Assembly: GCA_963546395.1 (NCBI GenBank)
Contig: CAUUMS010000008.1
Coordinates: 20,323 to 84,322, forward strand
Source: Bacteroides_D sp963546395
GTDB lineage: Bacteria > Bacteroidota > Bacteroidia > Bacteroidales > CAJPTX01
Direction of reading: 5' to 3'
DNA: 64,000 nt
The notes beneath the pieces were generated by a model, which searched no databases, was not told the DNA's origin, and was given only the letters and a program-made list of their open reading frames with translations. Position numbers and translations under genes: made by a program. Positions 1-8,526 of this stretch are shown piece after piece (position 1 is the first letter of the stretch; every line of letters starts with the position of its first letter).

Positions 1-2864
1 TCCTTCTGCCCTGCGGCCCAGGCGATGCGAGCCCTGATGTCCTGGTGGCCGTCGAGGGCCGTATTGCTCAGGTTGATAGAGACGGGATTATCACTCCCAC
101 GCCAGTACCCTTCCAGGGATGGCGAGCCCACGTAGAGCTCATTGAGACGTAGGTCGGAGACGGTGACCTGCGCCTTGACGCTGGGCGACTGGAGGGCTGA
201 GGCCAGTGTGATTTCCCCGCGTCCGCGCCCGCCCAGGGTGTTCTCCCCCAGCAGGGGGGAAAGGTTGGAGAGGTTGAAGTCGTCAAAGGATAGACGGAGG
301 GAGTCGGCGGGATTACGGGAGATACGACCGGCGAGCGAGAAACGTTGCCGCTCGTTCCGAAGCTGGAAGTTGGAGATGGAGACGCTGGCCGAATCCGTGT
401 AGATGCGCGCCCGGGAGAAAAGCCATCGGCCCCCAGCCAGGTCGAATTGCGAGGAATCCAGGCGTGTCACCGCGTAGTAGGCCTGCGTGGAGTCTTGACG
501 CTCGATGTGGGTAACGGCGTGCAGGTGCAGGCGCGCATCCGCGTAGTCGGGCGCATAGGCAGTGAGCGAGCTCTCGAATCGTCCGGGGTGAGCATCCACA
601 TCGAAAGCCAACCGCTGCACCCGCCCAGTTCCCAATGCGGCCCCCTGGACAGCTAAGGCCAGCTGCGCCACGCTGTCGTCCACTCGCGCAAGCAGCTTCC
701 CGCCCCGCATGGCAAACGACCCGTAGCGCACCGAGTCGCATCGCAGGGCAAAATCCATGACCCTATCGCTGGGGGCAAAGTAGCCCTCCAGGGCAGTAGC
801 CTCAGCCACGTGCATCTGCGGCAGCAGGACGCGGAACATGGTGTCGAGATTGCCCGTGACAAGTTTGACGCGGTAGCCAGCCGACGCATCGGCTACCGCG
901 GTGGACGGATGGGCCCCAGCCGGTGGTAAAGGCTCGGGGGGGGGGGCTGTCCCGAGCATTGGCATCAGGCGAAACGCCATGGCCTTAAGCGATGGCCAGA
1001 GCTGATCGTAACGTCGCCCGCCCTCAATGCGGCAACGTAGCGGCTCGGATTGCAATTCGATGATGCGTCGCCCACCCTCACCCGAGGCCTCCAGCATGAG
1101 CGTCCCCATGCGGACGGTGCCCCGCGAATTGCGGTAGCGGGCAGAATGGAGCACAAAGGTACCGTCGAGCTCGTCGAGCTTACCCCCCTGCATGTAGGCA
1201 TCGAGGTGGAGAGCCAGCCGGGAGATCGTGTCGCTGCGATGTAGATTCATCGCATGCAGGTCGGCATGTGGTAGCGAGGCATTGAAGCGAAAGACTGGGA
1301 GGGAGCCCGTGAAGTCCACTACCCCGTTGAAGCCCAGTTGCAGGGCCGAGTCGTTCACCTTGAGCGAGCCCGAGTAGCTCCTGTTGGTGGCGAAGCCCTT
1401 GAGGTCGATTTCATGGTAACGATGCCCGAGGATGTCGATGCTGTGCACCTGAGACTCAAGTTGCGAGCGGAATCGTCCCCCGCGTGCCAGCTCCCCATCG
1501 ACGTGCGCCACCATGGAGAGGCGCCCCCACGTGGTGTCACGCAACAGCTCGTCCAGATGCAACTCGTGGGTGTGAACCTGCCCGTTGAAGTGGAGGGTAC
1601 GTGCCGAGTCGATGCTCAGTCCGAGGTCCATCTGCACCTGCCCTAGGCCGGAGTTGATGGTGCCGTAGGCGACAAAGTCATCCATAAAGCCCACGAGGTT
1701 CCCCCGGTACTCGAGGCGGCTCACCTGCCGCAGGGGCTGTGGTAGGTGCAATGAGCCCTGCGTCATGCGCGAGACAATGTGCTCCACATCGCGCAGGCAT
1801 GTTTGCATGCGATCGATCTCCACGTTGAGCACCGAGGCATGCATATCGGGCAATCCCACCAGCGAGGCATTGAGGTGAATGCTGGTGCTGTCGGCCGCAA
1901 AGAGGTTGAGATTATCGACCTGGAAGTCGGACACCCGTCCCTGCACGCGCCCAGAGAGCATGGTGGGGAGTCCGCTAGCTCGGGGGAGGGGCACGAAGTA
2001 AGCCAACGTGTGGGTGTGCAGCTTCGATGGGGAGACATCGGCCTGTATGTGCACGCTGTCGACAAAATGGGGAAGGTCGCGCCAGCCGTTGTAGCTGAAG
2101 CGTAGCGTGGGGAGATGGAGATCGGAGTCGTCGCTAGAGACGTGTAGATCGTCGAAGTGGAGGCTGTGCGGCGAGAGCGAGAAGCGACTCGATAGCTCCT
2201 TGAGGGTGAAACCCGAGCGATCGACAAATTGGAGTCCCTCTATTTGCATGCGCACCGTGTCGGTGGCCACGCTGAGGTAGCGCACGTGACCATGTATGCG
2301 CCGGAGGTCGAAATGCTTGTAGTCGACCCGACCGACCGGATCGGTAAATCCCGGGCGCCGCATCTGGAAGCGGACGTTCTGAAGATCGATGCTGGAGATG
2401 GTGAGATGAATGTGCTTCTTCTTGGGCGGTGGCGTCTTACGCTTGAAGAGCGCCAGTACCTGGAGCAGTCGCAGGCCTCCAGTGCTATCGGAGAGTAGAT
2501 GTATGGAGCCATCAATCCAGCGCGTGTGCCCGAGGCTGATGCGGGTGCCCATCCCCCCCACGTAGCGCAACGTGGTGCTAAGCTCCCGGGCATCGATGAG
2601 CGTGTCGCCCTGCAAATCGTAAACTACGGCCTCGTGCAGTGTGGCCCCCAGGGGTAGATTGAGCGACACGCGCTCCGCCGAGACGTGGAGCCCAAAGCGG
2701 GATGAGAGCCACCCCTGCACCCATTTCGCCGAGCGGCGTTGCACCCAGTCGATCTGCGTGGCCCCCACCGCCAGCAGGAGCAGCAGGGCTATGCCGGCAA
2801 AGCTCCAGTAGAGCCCAGCCACGAGGGGTCGCAGTATCCGTTTGAGCTTACGAAACCTCGCCAC
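1..2864 (-). CDS. TamB-like translocation/assembly module protein, C-terminus beyond the left edge
   Basis: About 954 codons stay open from a GTG to the window edge, so the C-terminus is missing. The N-terminus reads MARFRKLKRILRPLVAGLYW and then has one hydrophobic segment (about residues 15-37). The rest is a long run of short beta-strand-like stretches with DSxR/HFN patterns, as in AsmA/TamB proteins that span the periplasm and carry lipids or outer-membrane proteins. The start is GTG because an in-frame TAA lies four codons upstream and the nearby ATG is in another frame. The DUF490 domain that defines TamB would be in the missing part, so the name rests on overall architecture and size. 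The gene contains an 11-base poly-C tract (coding strand) and lies downstream of pgi on the same strand. Confidence 0.75.
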   Translation of the reverse strand, partial: MARFRKLKRILRPLVAGLYWSFAGIALLLLLAVGATQIDWVQRRSAKWVQGWLSSRFGLHVSAERVSLNLPLGATLHEAVVYDLQGDTLIDARELSTTLRYVGGMGTRISLGHTRWIDGSIHLLSDSTGGLRLLQVLALFKRKTPPPKKKHIHLTISSIDLQNVRFQMRRPGFTDPVGRVDYKHFDLRRIHGHVRYLSVATDTVRMQIEGLQFVDRSGFTLKELSSRFSLSPHSLHFDDLHVSSDDSDLHLPTLRFSYNGWRDLPHFVDSVHIQADVSPSKLHTHTLAYFVPLPRASGLPTMLSGRVQGRVSDFQVDNLNLFAADSTSIHLNASLVGLPDMHASVLNVEIDRMQTCLRDVEHIVSRMTQGSLHLPQPLRQVSRLEYRGNLVGFMDDFVAYGTINSGLGQVQMDLGLSIDSARTLHFNGQVHTHELHLDELLRDTTWGRLSMVAHVDGELARGGRFRSQLESQVHSIDILGHRYHEIDLKGFATNRSYSGSLKVNDSALQLGFNGVVDFTGSLPVFRFNASLPHADLHAMNLHRSDTISRLALHLDAYMQGGKLDELDGTFVLHSARYRNSRGTVRMGTLMLEASGEGGRRIIELQSEPLRCRIEGGRRYDQLWPSLKAMAFRLMPMLGTAPPPEPLPPAGAHPSTAVADASAGYRVKLVTGNLDTMFRVLLPQMHVAEATALEGYFAPSDRVMDFALRCDSVRYGSFAMRGGKLLARVDDSVAQLALAVQGAALGTGRVQRLAFDVDAHPGRFESSLTAYAPDYADARLHLHAVTHIERQDSTQAYYAVTRLDSSQFDLAGGRWLFSRARIYTDSASVSISNFQLRNERQRFSLAGRISRNPADSLRLSFDDFNLSNLSPLLGENTLGGRGRGEITLASALQSPSVKAQVTVSDLRLNELYVGSPSLEGYWRGSDNPVSINLSNTALDGHQDIRARIAWAAGQK
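936..946. repeat. G11/C11 homopolymer inside the tamB-like gene
   Basis: Eleven consecutive G on the plus strand (C on the coding strand) encode an Ala-Pro-Pro-Pro stretch. Translation stays open and TamB-like on both sides at this length, so the sequenced state is 'on'. It is the longest mononucleotide run noticed in the window. Confidence 0.95.
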
Positions 2865-2935
2865 GACCGACGTGCATTAAATTCGCATGGCGGCTACGCT
2901 GCCACATCGCCCCCTGGCCCGCCCTAGCGATAGGG

Positions 2936-4255
2936 TTAGGCACGTGGGCTGCTAGTTTTCCCGAGTCGGGCAAACATGTTCCGCTTGTAAGCCTCTACGC
3001 CGGGCTGATCGAATGGGTTGTGCCCCTGCGCCAGCACTCCCACCGCGCAGGACACCTGGAAGAAGTAGATGAGGTAGCCCATCCAGTACGCCGTGCGGCG
3101 TGGAGCCTCGAGGGTGATGCACGGTACGCCCCCCTGCCTGTGAGCCTGCACGACGGCCTGATACACGGCCTCGTTGGCCGACTGCACGGGGCGATCGCAT
3201 AGGTAGCCCAGGCCATCGGGATCGCCCGCAAGAGGGGGCACAGGAAGACCAGAGAGGGGGGCTGAGAAGGTGAGATGCGTCTCGAATAGCTGCGGTGTGC
3301 CCTCCTGGATGTACTGCCCGATGGAGTGGAGATCGGTGGAGTACGTGACGGTTGTGGGGTAGATGCCCCCGCACGCTTTCCCCTCGCTCTCGCCGTAGAG
3401 CTGGCGGTACCACTCGCAGAATCCCCGCATGAACGGGGTGTAAGTGGCCAGCACTTCTACCCTTCGCCCGGCATCGTAGAGCGCATTGCGCATGGCGGCA
3501 TAACGCAGTGCCAGCTCGCATACCTCGCGGCGTTGCCACACGTCGTGATAGGCGGCCTGCGCTCCGCAAAGGAGAGCCTCCGCGTCCCCACCCCCTAGCA
3601 GGAAGGGCAGCAGCCCCACAGGGCTGAGGACAGAGTAGCGTCCCCCCACGCTGGAGGGGATTGCCAGACGCTCGTAGCCTGCCGATGTAGCCATGGCGGC
3701 GAGGGCGCCATGGGTTGCATCCGTGATGGCTACCACACGCCGCGGATCGAGCCCATAGGGATCGCTCCGCATAGCATTGAGCACAAGCCGGAAGGCCAGC
3801 GCAGATTCGAGGGTTGTACCCGACTTGGAGATGACTATCACCCCGTAACGCTGCCCACGCAACGCATCGAGCTGATGGGCTAGATGGTCGGGGCAAAGAG
3901 AGGTACCCAGAAAGTGCACGGGGCGCGCATGGGGCGCATTGCACTGATCGGCCAACGCTTGCAGCAACGCCTGAGCTCCGATGTAGGAGCCCCCGATGCC
4001 GACGACCACGATGGATTCATACTCAGCCGCAAGTCGGCTCGCCACCTGCTGCACCCGCTCCCATTGCAGCATGGCCGCATCCACCGGGAGATGCACCCAA
4101 CCCGAATACTCGGCCCCCTGGCAACGACCAGAGTGCAGGCTCTCGAGGGCCTCCTCAGCTAGCGGGAGGCCACCCTCGTAGTCGACGGTACTGCTGTCTA
4201 GGAGAATACCGTCCAGACGAAGGCATCCGGGCTCGGCATCCATGGCTGTGGGCAT
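2936..4255 (-). CDS. pgi: Glucose-6-phosphate isomerase
   Basis: It interconverts glucose 6-phosphate and fructose 6-phosphate in the cytoplasm (glycolysis and gluconeogenesis). The 439 residues match the shorter bacterial PGI form. Visible motifs are VVGIGGSYIGAQAL (about 84-97, first SIS domain), SKSGTTLE (143-150, phosphate binding), the signature SVGGRYSVLSPVG (about 202-214), DLHSIGQYIQEG with the conserved His, and the C-terminal NPFDQPGVEAYK with the catalytic Lys. The first Met is used; a second Met at residue 5 is possible. It follows gpsA by 11 bases and is probably cotranscribed with it and the small lipoprotein gene. Confidence 0.97.
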   Translation of the reverse strand: MPTAMDAEPGCLRLDGILLDSSTVDYEGGLPLAEEALESLHSGRCQGAEYSGWVHLPVDAAMLQWERVQQVASRLAAEYESIVVVGIGGSYIGAQALLQALADQCNAPHARPVHFLGTSLCPDHLAHQLDALRGQRYGVIVISKSGTTLESALAFRLVLNAMRSDPYGLDPRRVVAITDATHGALAAMATSAGYERLAIPSSVGGRYSVLSPVGLLPFLLGGGDAEALLCGAQAAYHDVWQRREVCELALRYAAMRNALYDAGRRVEVLATYTPFMRGFCEWYRQLYGESEGKACGGIYPTTVTYSTDLHSIGQYIQEGTPQLFETHLTFSAPLSGLPVPPLAGDPDGLGYLCDRPVQSANEAVYQAVVQAHRQGGVPCITLEAPRRTAYWMGYLIYFFQVSCAVGVLAQGHNPFDQPGVEAYKRNMFARLGKTSSPRA

Positions 4256-4266
4256 TGGGGCAGCAT

Positions 4267-5268
4267 TTACACCAGACGGTGGGTCAGTATCTCCATTTCG
4301 CGCGCGGGGCTATGCCCTTCGTAGAGGATGTTGTACATGGCCTCGGCGATAGGCATCTCCACCCCATGCTTTGCATTAACGGCATGAATGCCCCCCGTAG
4401 CATAGTAGCCCTCGGCGATCATCGCCATTTCCATCTGGGCGGACAGCACGCTGTAGCCCTTCCCGATCATGGTGCCAAATGTGCGGTTGCGACTATACTG
4501 CGAGTAGCATGTCACGAGCAAGTCTCCCAGGTAGGCTGAGGCCTCTGCGCAACGCTCACCGGGGTAGGAGTGGTTCAGGAATCGCGCCAGCTCGGCCTGC
4601 GCATTGCAGGTGAGCACGGCCTGGAAGTTGTCACCATACCCCAACCCATTGGCCACGCCCACCGCCACGGCGTAGATGTTCTTGAGGATGGCGCTGTACT
4701 CGGTGCCGTAGATGTCCTGCCCCAGGATGGTGCGGATGTAGAAGGAGCGAAAGAGGGTCGCTATGCGCTCGGAGTCGTCCAGCGATTTGCAGCTGAAGGT
4801 GAGATATGAGAGACGCTCCTGGGCTACCTCCTCCGCATGGCAGGGGCCACTCACTACCCCGATACGGCTGTAGGAGAGGCCAAAATGCGATTTGAGGTAC
4901 TCGGAGGCCGTCATATGGATGTCGGGGATGATGCCCTTGATGGCCGTCACGGCAAAGCAGCGTGACAGATCGGCCGTCAACGGCTCGAGCCACGCCGGGA
5001 GGAACGCAGAGGGCACGACAAAGAATACCACATCGGACTCACTGACCAGGGTATTGAGGTTGCGCTGTAGGCGAATCCGGGCCATGTCGAAGCGGGCCGC
5101 GCTGAGGTAGCGGGGATTGTGACCGTGCTGCTGGATGTAGTCAAACATCTCGTCGTTGCGCACGTACCACTGCACGAGATCGACGTTCTCATGCAGGATC
5201 TTGACGATGGCGGTGGCCCAGCTTCCGCTGCCCACCACGGCGACCCGCGCATCTACTCCCATCCGCAA
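4267..5268 (-). CDS. gpsA: NAD(P)-dependent glycerol-3-phosphate dehydrogenase
   Basis: It reduces dihydroxyacetone phosphate to sn-glycerol 3-phosphate, the backbone of phospholipids. The 333-residue protein starts with a Rossmann motif (VAVVGSGSWATAI, about residues 9-21). It has the conserved AIKGI segment, the SGPCHAEEV substrate-domain motif, and the YSAILKNIYAVAVGVANGLGYGDN stretch typical of GpsA, with its catalytic Lys. Start choice is MRMGVDAR at the first Met or MGVDAR two codons on. It lies between the small lipoprotein gene (12 bases upstream) and pgi (11 bases downstream), suggesting one transcript. Confidence 0.97.
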   Translation of the reverse strand: MRMGVDARVAVVGSGSWATAIVKILHENVDLVQWYVRNDEMFDYIQQHGHNPRYLSAARFDMARIRLQRNLNTLVSESDVVFFVVPSAFLPAWLEPLTADLSRCFAVTAIKGIIPDIHMTASEYLKSHFGLSYSRIGVVSGPCHAEEVAQERLSYLTFSCKSLDDSERIATLFRSFYIRTILGQDIYGTEYSAILKNIYAVAVGVANGLGYGDNFQAVLTCNAQAELARFLNHSYPGERCAEASAYLGDLLVTCYSQYSRNRTFGTMIGKGYSVLSAQMEMAMIAEGYYATGGIHAVNAKHGVEMPIAEAMYNILYEGHSPAREMEILTHRLV

Positions 5269-5280
5269 TAGGTGTTTAGC

Positions 5281-5508
5281 TTACCACGCCGCCAGCTCGA
5301 GCCCCGGGCGGGACTGTGCAGGCACCAGGTGGGTGTGTAGATTCTTACGCTTGGTCTTCTTGCAGCCGCACCCGGCGGGCTTGTAGATGCCCTTGCCCCG
5401 TATGGCATAATGCCGCGAGGCATCATGGGACGAGGCGCAGGAGGCGAATCCTCCACACAGCCCCACCGCAAGGAGAAGGGCCAGAGCCCCACCCCATACG
5501 CCCCGCAT
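5281..5508 (-). CDS. Small lipoprotein of unknown function
   Basis: A 75-residue protein beginning MRGVWGGALALLLAVGLCGG has a classic lipoprotein signal ending in a lipobox-like FASC, followed by a short basic mature part with a GCGCKKTKRK motif. The mature protein would be about 50 residues, lipidated and exposed to the periplasm or outer membrane. An in-frame Met ten codons upstream (5538) is an alternative start. It sits just upstream of gpsA and downstream of a TACCTTTG promoter box at 5581-5588, so it would be first in the lipoprotein-gpsA-pgi transcript. The clustered cysteines could bind metal or form disulfides, but I cannot assign a function. Confidence 0.65.
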   Translation of the reverse strand: MRGVWGGALALLLAVGLCGGFASCASSHDASRHYAIRGKGIYKPAGCGCKKTKRKNLHTHLVPAQSRPGLELAAW

Positions 5509-5580
5509 CCATCCACGGCCAGAACATGAGTAGCCCATACGATTGCTTACTACACACCGGCACGACCGGCGTTTGCAGGC

Positions 5581-5588
5581 CAAAGGTA
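5581..5588 (-). promoter_or_regulatory. Promoter -7 box TACCTTTG for lipoprotein-gpsA-pgi
   Basis: A perfect Bacteroidetes -7 element (TAnnTTTG) lies on the minus strand about 70 bases before the lipoprotein start. No clear -33 TTTG is seen at the usual distance. Confidence 0.55.
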
Positions 5589-5948
5589 GCGAATTCCCCG
5601 GAGTGTTGCGAGCATGGCCTGTGATGAGCACCCCCGTAACATCCCCATTTACAGGGCTCCAACGAGGGGGAATGTGGCCTCTCTACAATGGTGATACACC
5701 GTGGAGAAGATGGCCGTTGGCTGATGTGCCACACGATTTGTAACACCTCGGACTCTGTACTGGCCAGCTGTGGTGCCCTCATTGCGCATTGCAGGTAGAG
5801 TGCGACATGCGTTAAGGGGGCCTGTCAAAAGCGTGCAACAGGGGATTATACCAGGGCTTGAGCGTTGATTAAAATCGCTAAAAATAGGGATTGTGGGTAT
5901 GGGGCGTAAGATAGACCTTTGTGCCGTTATTTTAACTCAAGTAATGAG
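5589..5948. other. Intergenic region between divergent genes
   Basis: About 360 bases between the minus-strand lipoprotein promoter and the plus-strand flavodoxin. It holds the probable flavodoxin promoter near 5891-5921. I see no RNA gene or convincing coding sequence in the rest. Confidence 0.6.
5891..5921 (+). promoter_or_regulatory. Possible flavodoxin promoter
   Basis: TTG at 5891-5893 is followed 18 bases later by TAGACCTTTG (5912-5921), a -7 element with two extra bases compared with TAnnTTTG. It lies in an AT-rich stretch 28 bases before the flavodoxin ATG. Confidence 0.4.
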
Positions 5949-6449
5949 ATGGAGAAGGTAGGGATCTTTTACGGCTCGTCGACCGGCAATACGGAAGCCG
6001 CAGCGAATGCCATACAGGCGCAACTGGGCAATGCGGAAGTGTTCAACGTAGCGAACACGCCCGCGTCGAAGATGGCCGATTTCACCAACATCATCATAGG
6101 AACCTCCACCTGGGGCGTTGGGGATCTGCAGGACGACATGGAGGGTTTCGTGAATGACATCAGCGGCGTAGACCTGAAGGGTAAGAAGGTTGCCCTGTTC
6201 GGCCTCGGCGATCAAGGATCGTACGGCGACACCTACTGCGATGCCATGGCGAAGGTGTTCAAGGCACTGCAGGGGAAGGGTTGCGACGTGGTAGGGTTCA
6301 CCTCGACGGAGGGGTACGAATTCGATTCGTCGGAAGCCGTGGATGGCGATGAGTTTGTAGGGCTCGCTCTCGACGCAGACAACCAGGGCGACAAGACTGA
6401 CAAGCGTATTGCCGATTGGGTAGGCAAGCTGAAGGGTCAGCTGAAGTAG
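5949..6449 (+). CDS. fldA: Flavodoxin, long-chain type
   Basis: A small FMN-binding electron carrier of the cytoplasm. The 166-residue protein begins MEKVGIFYGSSTGNTEAAAN, which contains the FMN phosphate loop (SSTGNT). It then has the TSTWGVGDLQDD loop whose Trp stacks on the isoalloxazine, and LFGLGDQGSYGDTYCDAM. Length and the extra loop mark a long-chain flavodoxin. An upstream in-frame ATG ten codons earlier is less likely because the family starts right before the first beta strand. It stands alone, with its own promoter and a strong terminator at 6503-6544. Confidence 0.96.
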   Translation: MEKVGIFYGSSTGNTEAAANAIQAQLGNAEVFNVANTPASKMADFTNIIIGTSTWGVGDLQDDMEGFVNDISGVDLKGKKVALFGLGDQGSYGDTYCDAMAKVFKALQGKGCDVVGFTSTEGYEFDSSEAVDGDEFVGLALDADNQGDKTDKRIADWVGKLKGQLK

Positions 6450-6502
6450 CATGCGCATTCTGGGCGGGTGCGGTTGCCGTGCCTGTCAGATAGACTCTAA
6501 CA

Positions 6503-6544
6503 CAGATAGGGCGACGCTTAGCAGCGCCGCCCTATCTGCATTTT
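6503..6544 (+). terminator. Rho-independent terminator after flavodoxin
   Basis: An 11-base perfect stem (6503-6513 with 6528-6538) with a 14-base loop is followed by GCA and a TTTT run, about 50 bases after the flavodoxin stop. Confidence 0.8.
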
Positions 6545-6973
6545 AGGCCCACGGGGCAAATCGGCCGCAGGGTAGAGACCATGGGGCATGGCACTGTTGC
6601 GGAAGGCACCACGAACCCTCAGGGCTATAGCAAGAGGAAAGAGTGGGGCCCTCGCTCTGCGTATAGTGTAGCGTGAGGTGGGGAGGTGTACCAGGCCATA
6701 GGAGCAGAGATTGATGTACGCTGGCACACCTGCTAGGGATGCGGTGGCTGGTATTGCTCGGTATGCAATGGGTGGGAAAGAGGGCTGTGGGTGGGATGGG
6801 ATGAGGACAATGCGAGGGGGCACCATCGCTACAACATCAGTCGGTGCAGGCTCTCAATAGGGCAGCCCCTTTGCCAATATCGCCTCAGCGCAATAGACGG
6901 CAACTGGACAACCTCTACACCATGCTCCAGCTTTGGTGCACCCTGACGAAATGCACCCGCTACCGATTTTAGG
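6545..6973. other. Intergenic region, nothing recognised
   Basis: About 430 bases between the flavodoxin terminator and the radical SAM gene stop. Open frames here have no family resemblance, no sensible start context and low-complexity composition. No RNA gene or repeat was recognised. Confidence 0.5.
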
Positions 6974-7924
6974 CTAGCAGACCGAGGCAAATGGGTCGCG
7001 CTGGGAAAAGTCGGGGGTATACTGCCCGGCACTCTCTAGCCCCTGCGTCCATCCGTGGTGAAATCCGAGCGAGAGCATGAAATCGACGGCCTGCTCGTAC
7101 TCCTCAGCCCTAAGAGATGCTGACAAAAAGGGATGGCCATGCACTCGGCTCGTCGGGGTGTACTGGCCTAAAAGCGATATGGTGAGCCCGCGGCCAAATT
7201 CCATCTGAAGGTTGAGCAGGGCCGAGCGCGTATTCTCTGCCTGACCGGGCAGAACGAGATGACGTACAATCAAACCCCGCCGGGCGATCCCCTCGGCATC
7301 CAGCTGTAGGGTTGTGCCCACCTGATCGACCATGGCGGCAATGGAGTCGAGGGCATAATCGGGATAGTTCCGAACCCCCGACAGGCTCTGGGCCAGATCG
7401 TAGCTACCGTACTTGTAGTCGGGCAAATACACGTCCACGTAGCCGCGCAGTATGGCGATGGTGCTGGGCTCATCATAGGCCCCGGTGTTGTAGACCACCA
7501 CGGGACGCAGGTTTTTTACCCAGAGGCCCTCAATGATGCGTAGCACCCAGGGTACCTGCGAGGTGGGACTTACGAATCCCACCGTTGTACACCCATTGCG
7601 CACATGTTCCGCAATACGCCGCACGGCCTCGTCCAGGCTAATACTATGGCTAGCGCAGGGAAGACGATTATCGCTTATCTGATAATTCTGGCAATAGAGG
7701 CACTGCATGGTACAGTGCGCCAGGAAGACGTTACATACGCCGCCGGGGCCACCCAGGGCTGGTTCCTCGCCATGGTGCCTACAGATGGCGGCTATGCGCA
7801 GCTGATCGTCAAGCTGGCAGAACCCCAGAGCCCTGGAGCGATCTACCCCGCACTGGTGACCACACATCCTGCAATGGGAAAAGTCGGATGCTGGCGATAC
7901 GGACTGTACTCCCTGGAGTTGCAT
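6974..7924 (-). CDS. PflX-type radical SAM protein (COG1313-like)
   Basis: The 316-residue protein has the radical SAM cluster motif Cx3Cx2C at C71, C75 and C78 within HCTMQCLYCQN. An N-terminal Cys group (C18, C21, C25, C36) looks like a second metal or Fe-S site. GVCNVFLAHC and the HHGEEP motif match the uncharacterised PflX family related to pyruvate formate-lyase activases; the true substrate is unknown. It begins 11 bases after the pabC stop on the same strand, so it is probably cotranscribed with pabB-pabC. The link to folate synthesis is only positional, and no glycyl-radical enzyme is nearby. Confidence 0.85.
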   Translation of the reverse strand: MQLQGVQSVSPASDFSHCRMCGHQCGVDRSRALGFCQLDDQLRIAAICRHHGEEPALGGPGGVCNVFLAHCTMQCLYCQNYQISDNRLPCASHSISLDEAVRRIAEHVRNGCTTVGFVSPTSQVPWVLRIIEGLWVKNLRPVVVYNTGAYDEPSTIAILRGYVDVYLPDYKYGSYDLAQSLSGVRNYPDYALDSIAAMVDQVGTTLQLDAEGIARRGLIVRHLVLPGQAENTRSALLNLQMEFGRGLTISLLGQYTPTSRVHGHPFLSASLRAEEYEQAVDFMLSLGFHHGWTQGLESAGQYTPDFSQRDPFASVC

Positions 7925-7935
7925 ACCCTCGTACC

Positions 7936-8526
7936 CTACCCGATACGCTCGATCGGGGTATCACGCAGGGCATTGATGGCCACGACCTGCTCATAACGCT
8001 CGAGCTGGCGAATCGGTATGGCTATCGGCACAAGATGCTTCTCGGCCGTATACCGGGCCCGTTTGGTGCCAGGCAACAATGCATGCTCGGGCGTGAACCA
8101 CTCCCCCTGCCTTAGCAGCATAAGATTGGCTATGCAGGTGTCTGTAAGAAAGCCCTGATGTAAGATTAGCACATCATCGGCCTCGCCTCGCTGGGCATGC
8201 ACGGCATCGAGTGCCGAGCGATCTGTACGCTTGTGGGAATAGCTCACAGCTGGGCTCTCCACAGGCTTAAGAGTTGCGTAGCGGCCTGGCGTAAACGGTG
8301 AAGCGATGGGCTTCCATCCCGTAGCATCATACTCCAGACGTAAACGCCCAGCCCCATCGACACCATCTACCCGCTGCGATAGATACTCCTCCACGGCCCT
8401 AAGGAGGTTGGTGACATTCGCCCCGGGGCACTGGGTCTGCAACGTATCGGCCATCCGGGTTATATGCCACTCGCGGTGCTGCGGCTGGCCGTCGGTGAGT
8501 GCTATAGTCTCAAAGAACAGGAACAT
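7936..8526 (-). CDS. pabC: Aminotransferase class IV, probable 4-amino-4-deoxychorismate lyase
   Basis: The expected reaction is conversion of aminodeoxychorismate to p-aminobenzoate and pyruvate, a step in folate synthesis. The 196-residue protein is short for fold-type IV PLP enzymes, as is common in Bacteroidales. It begins MFLFFETIALTDGQPQHREW, and has YSHKRTDRS, whose Lys is the likely PLP Schiff-base residue, and a GFLTDTCIANLML segment matching the cofactor phosphate region. The start overlaps the end of pabB by 17 bases, indicating translational coupling. The pabB partner makes PabC much more likely than a branched-chain aminotransferase. Confidence 0.85.
   Translation of the reverse strand: MFLFFETIALTDGQPQHREWHITRMADTLQTQCPGANVTNLLRAVEEYLSQRVDGVDGAGRLRLEYDATGWKPIASPFTPGRYATLKPVESPAVSYSHKRTDRSALDAVHAQRGEADDVLILHQGFLTDTCIANLMLLRQGEWFTPEHALLPGTKRARYTAEKHLVPIAIPIRQLERYEQVVAINALRDTPIERIG

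Noticed and set aside
2952..3944. 330-residue open frame on the minus strand
   Set aside because: A shifted-frame shadow of pgi, whose own frame shows all family motifs.
6518..6826. 102-residue minus-strand frame in the flavodoxin/radical SAM gap
   Set aside because: No signal, motif or family resemblance, and it overlaps the flavodoxin terminator.
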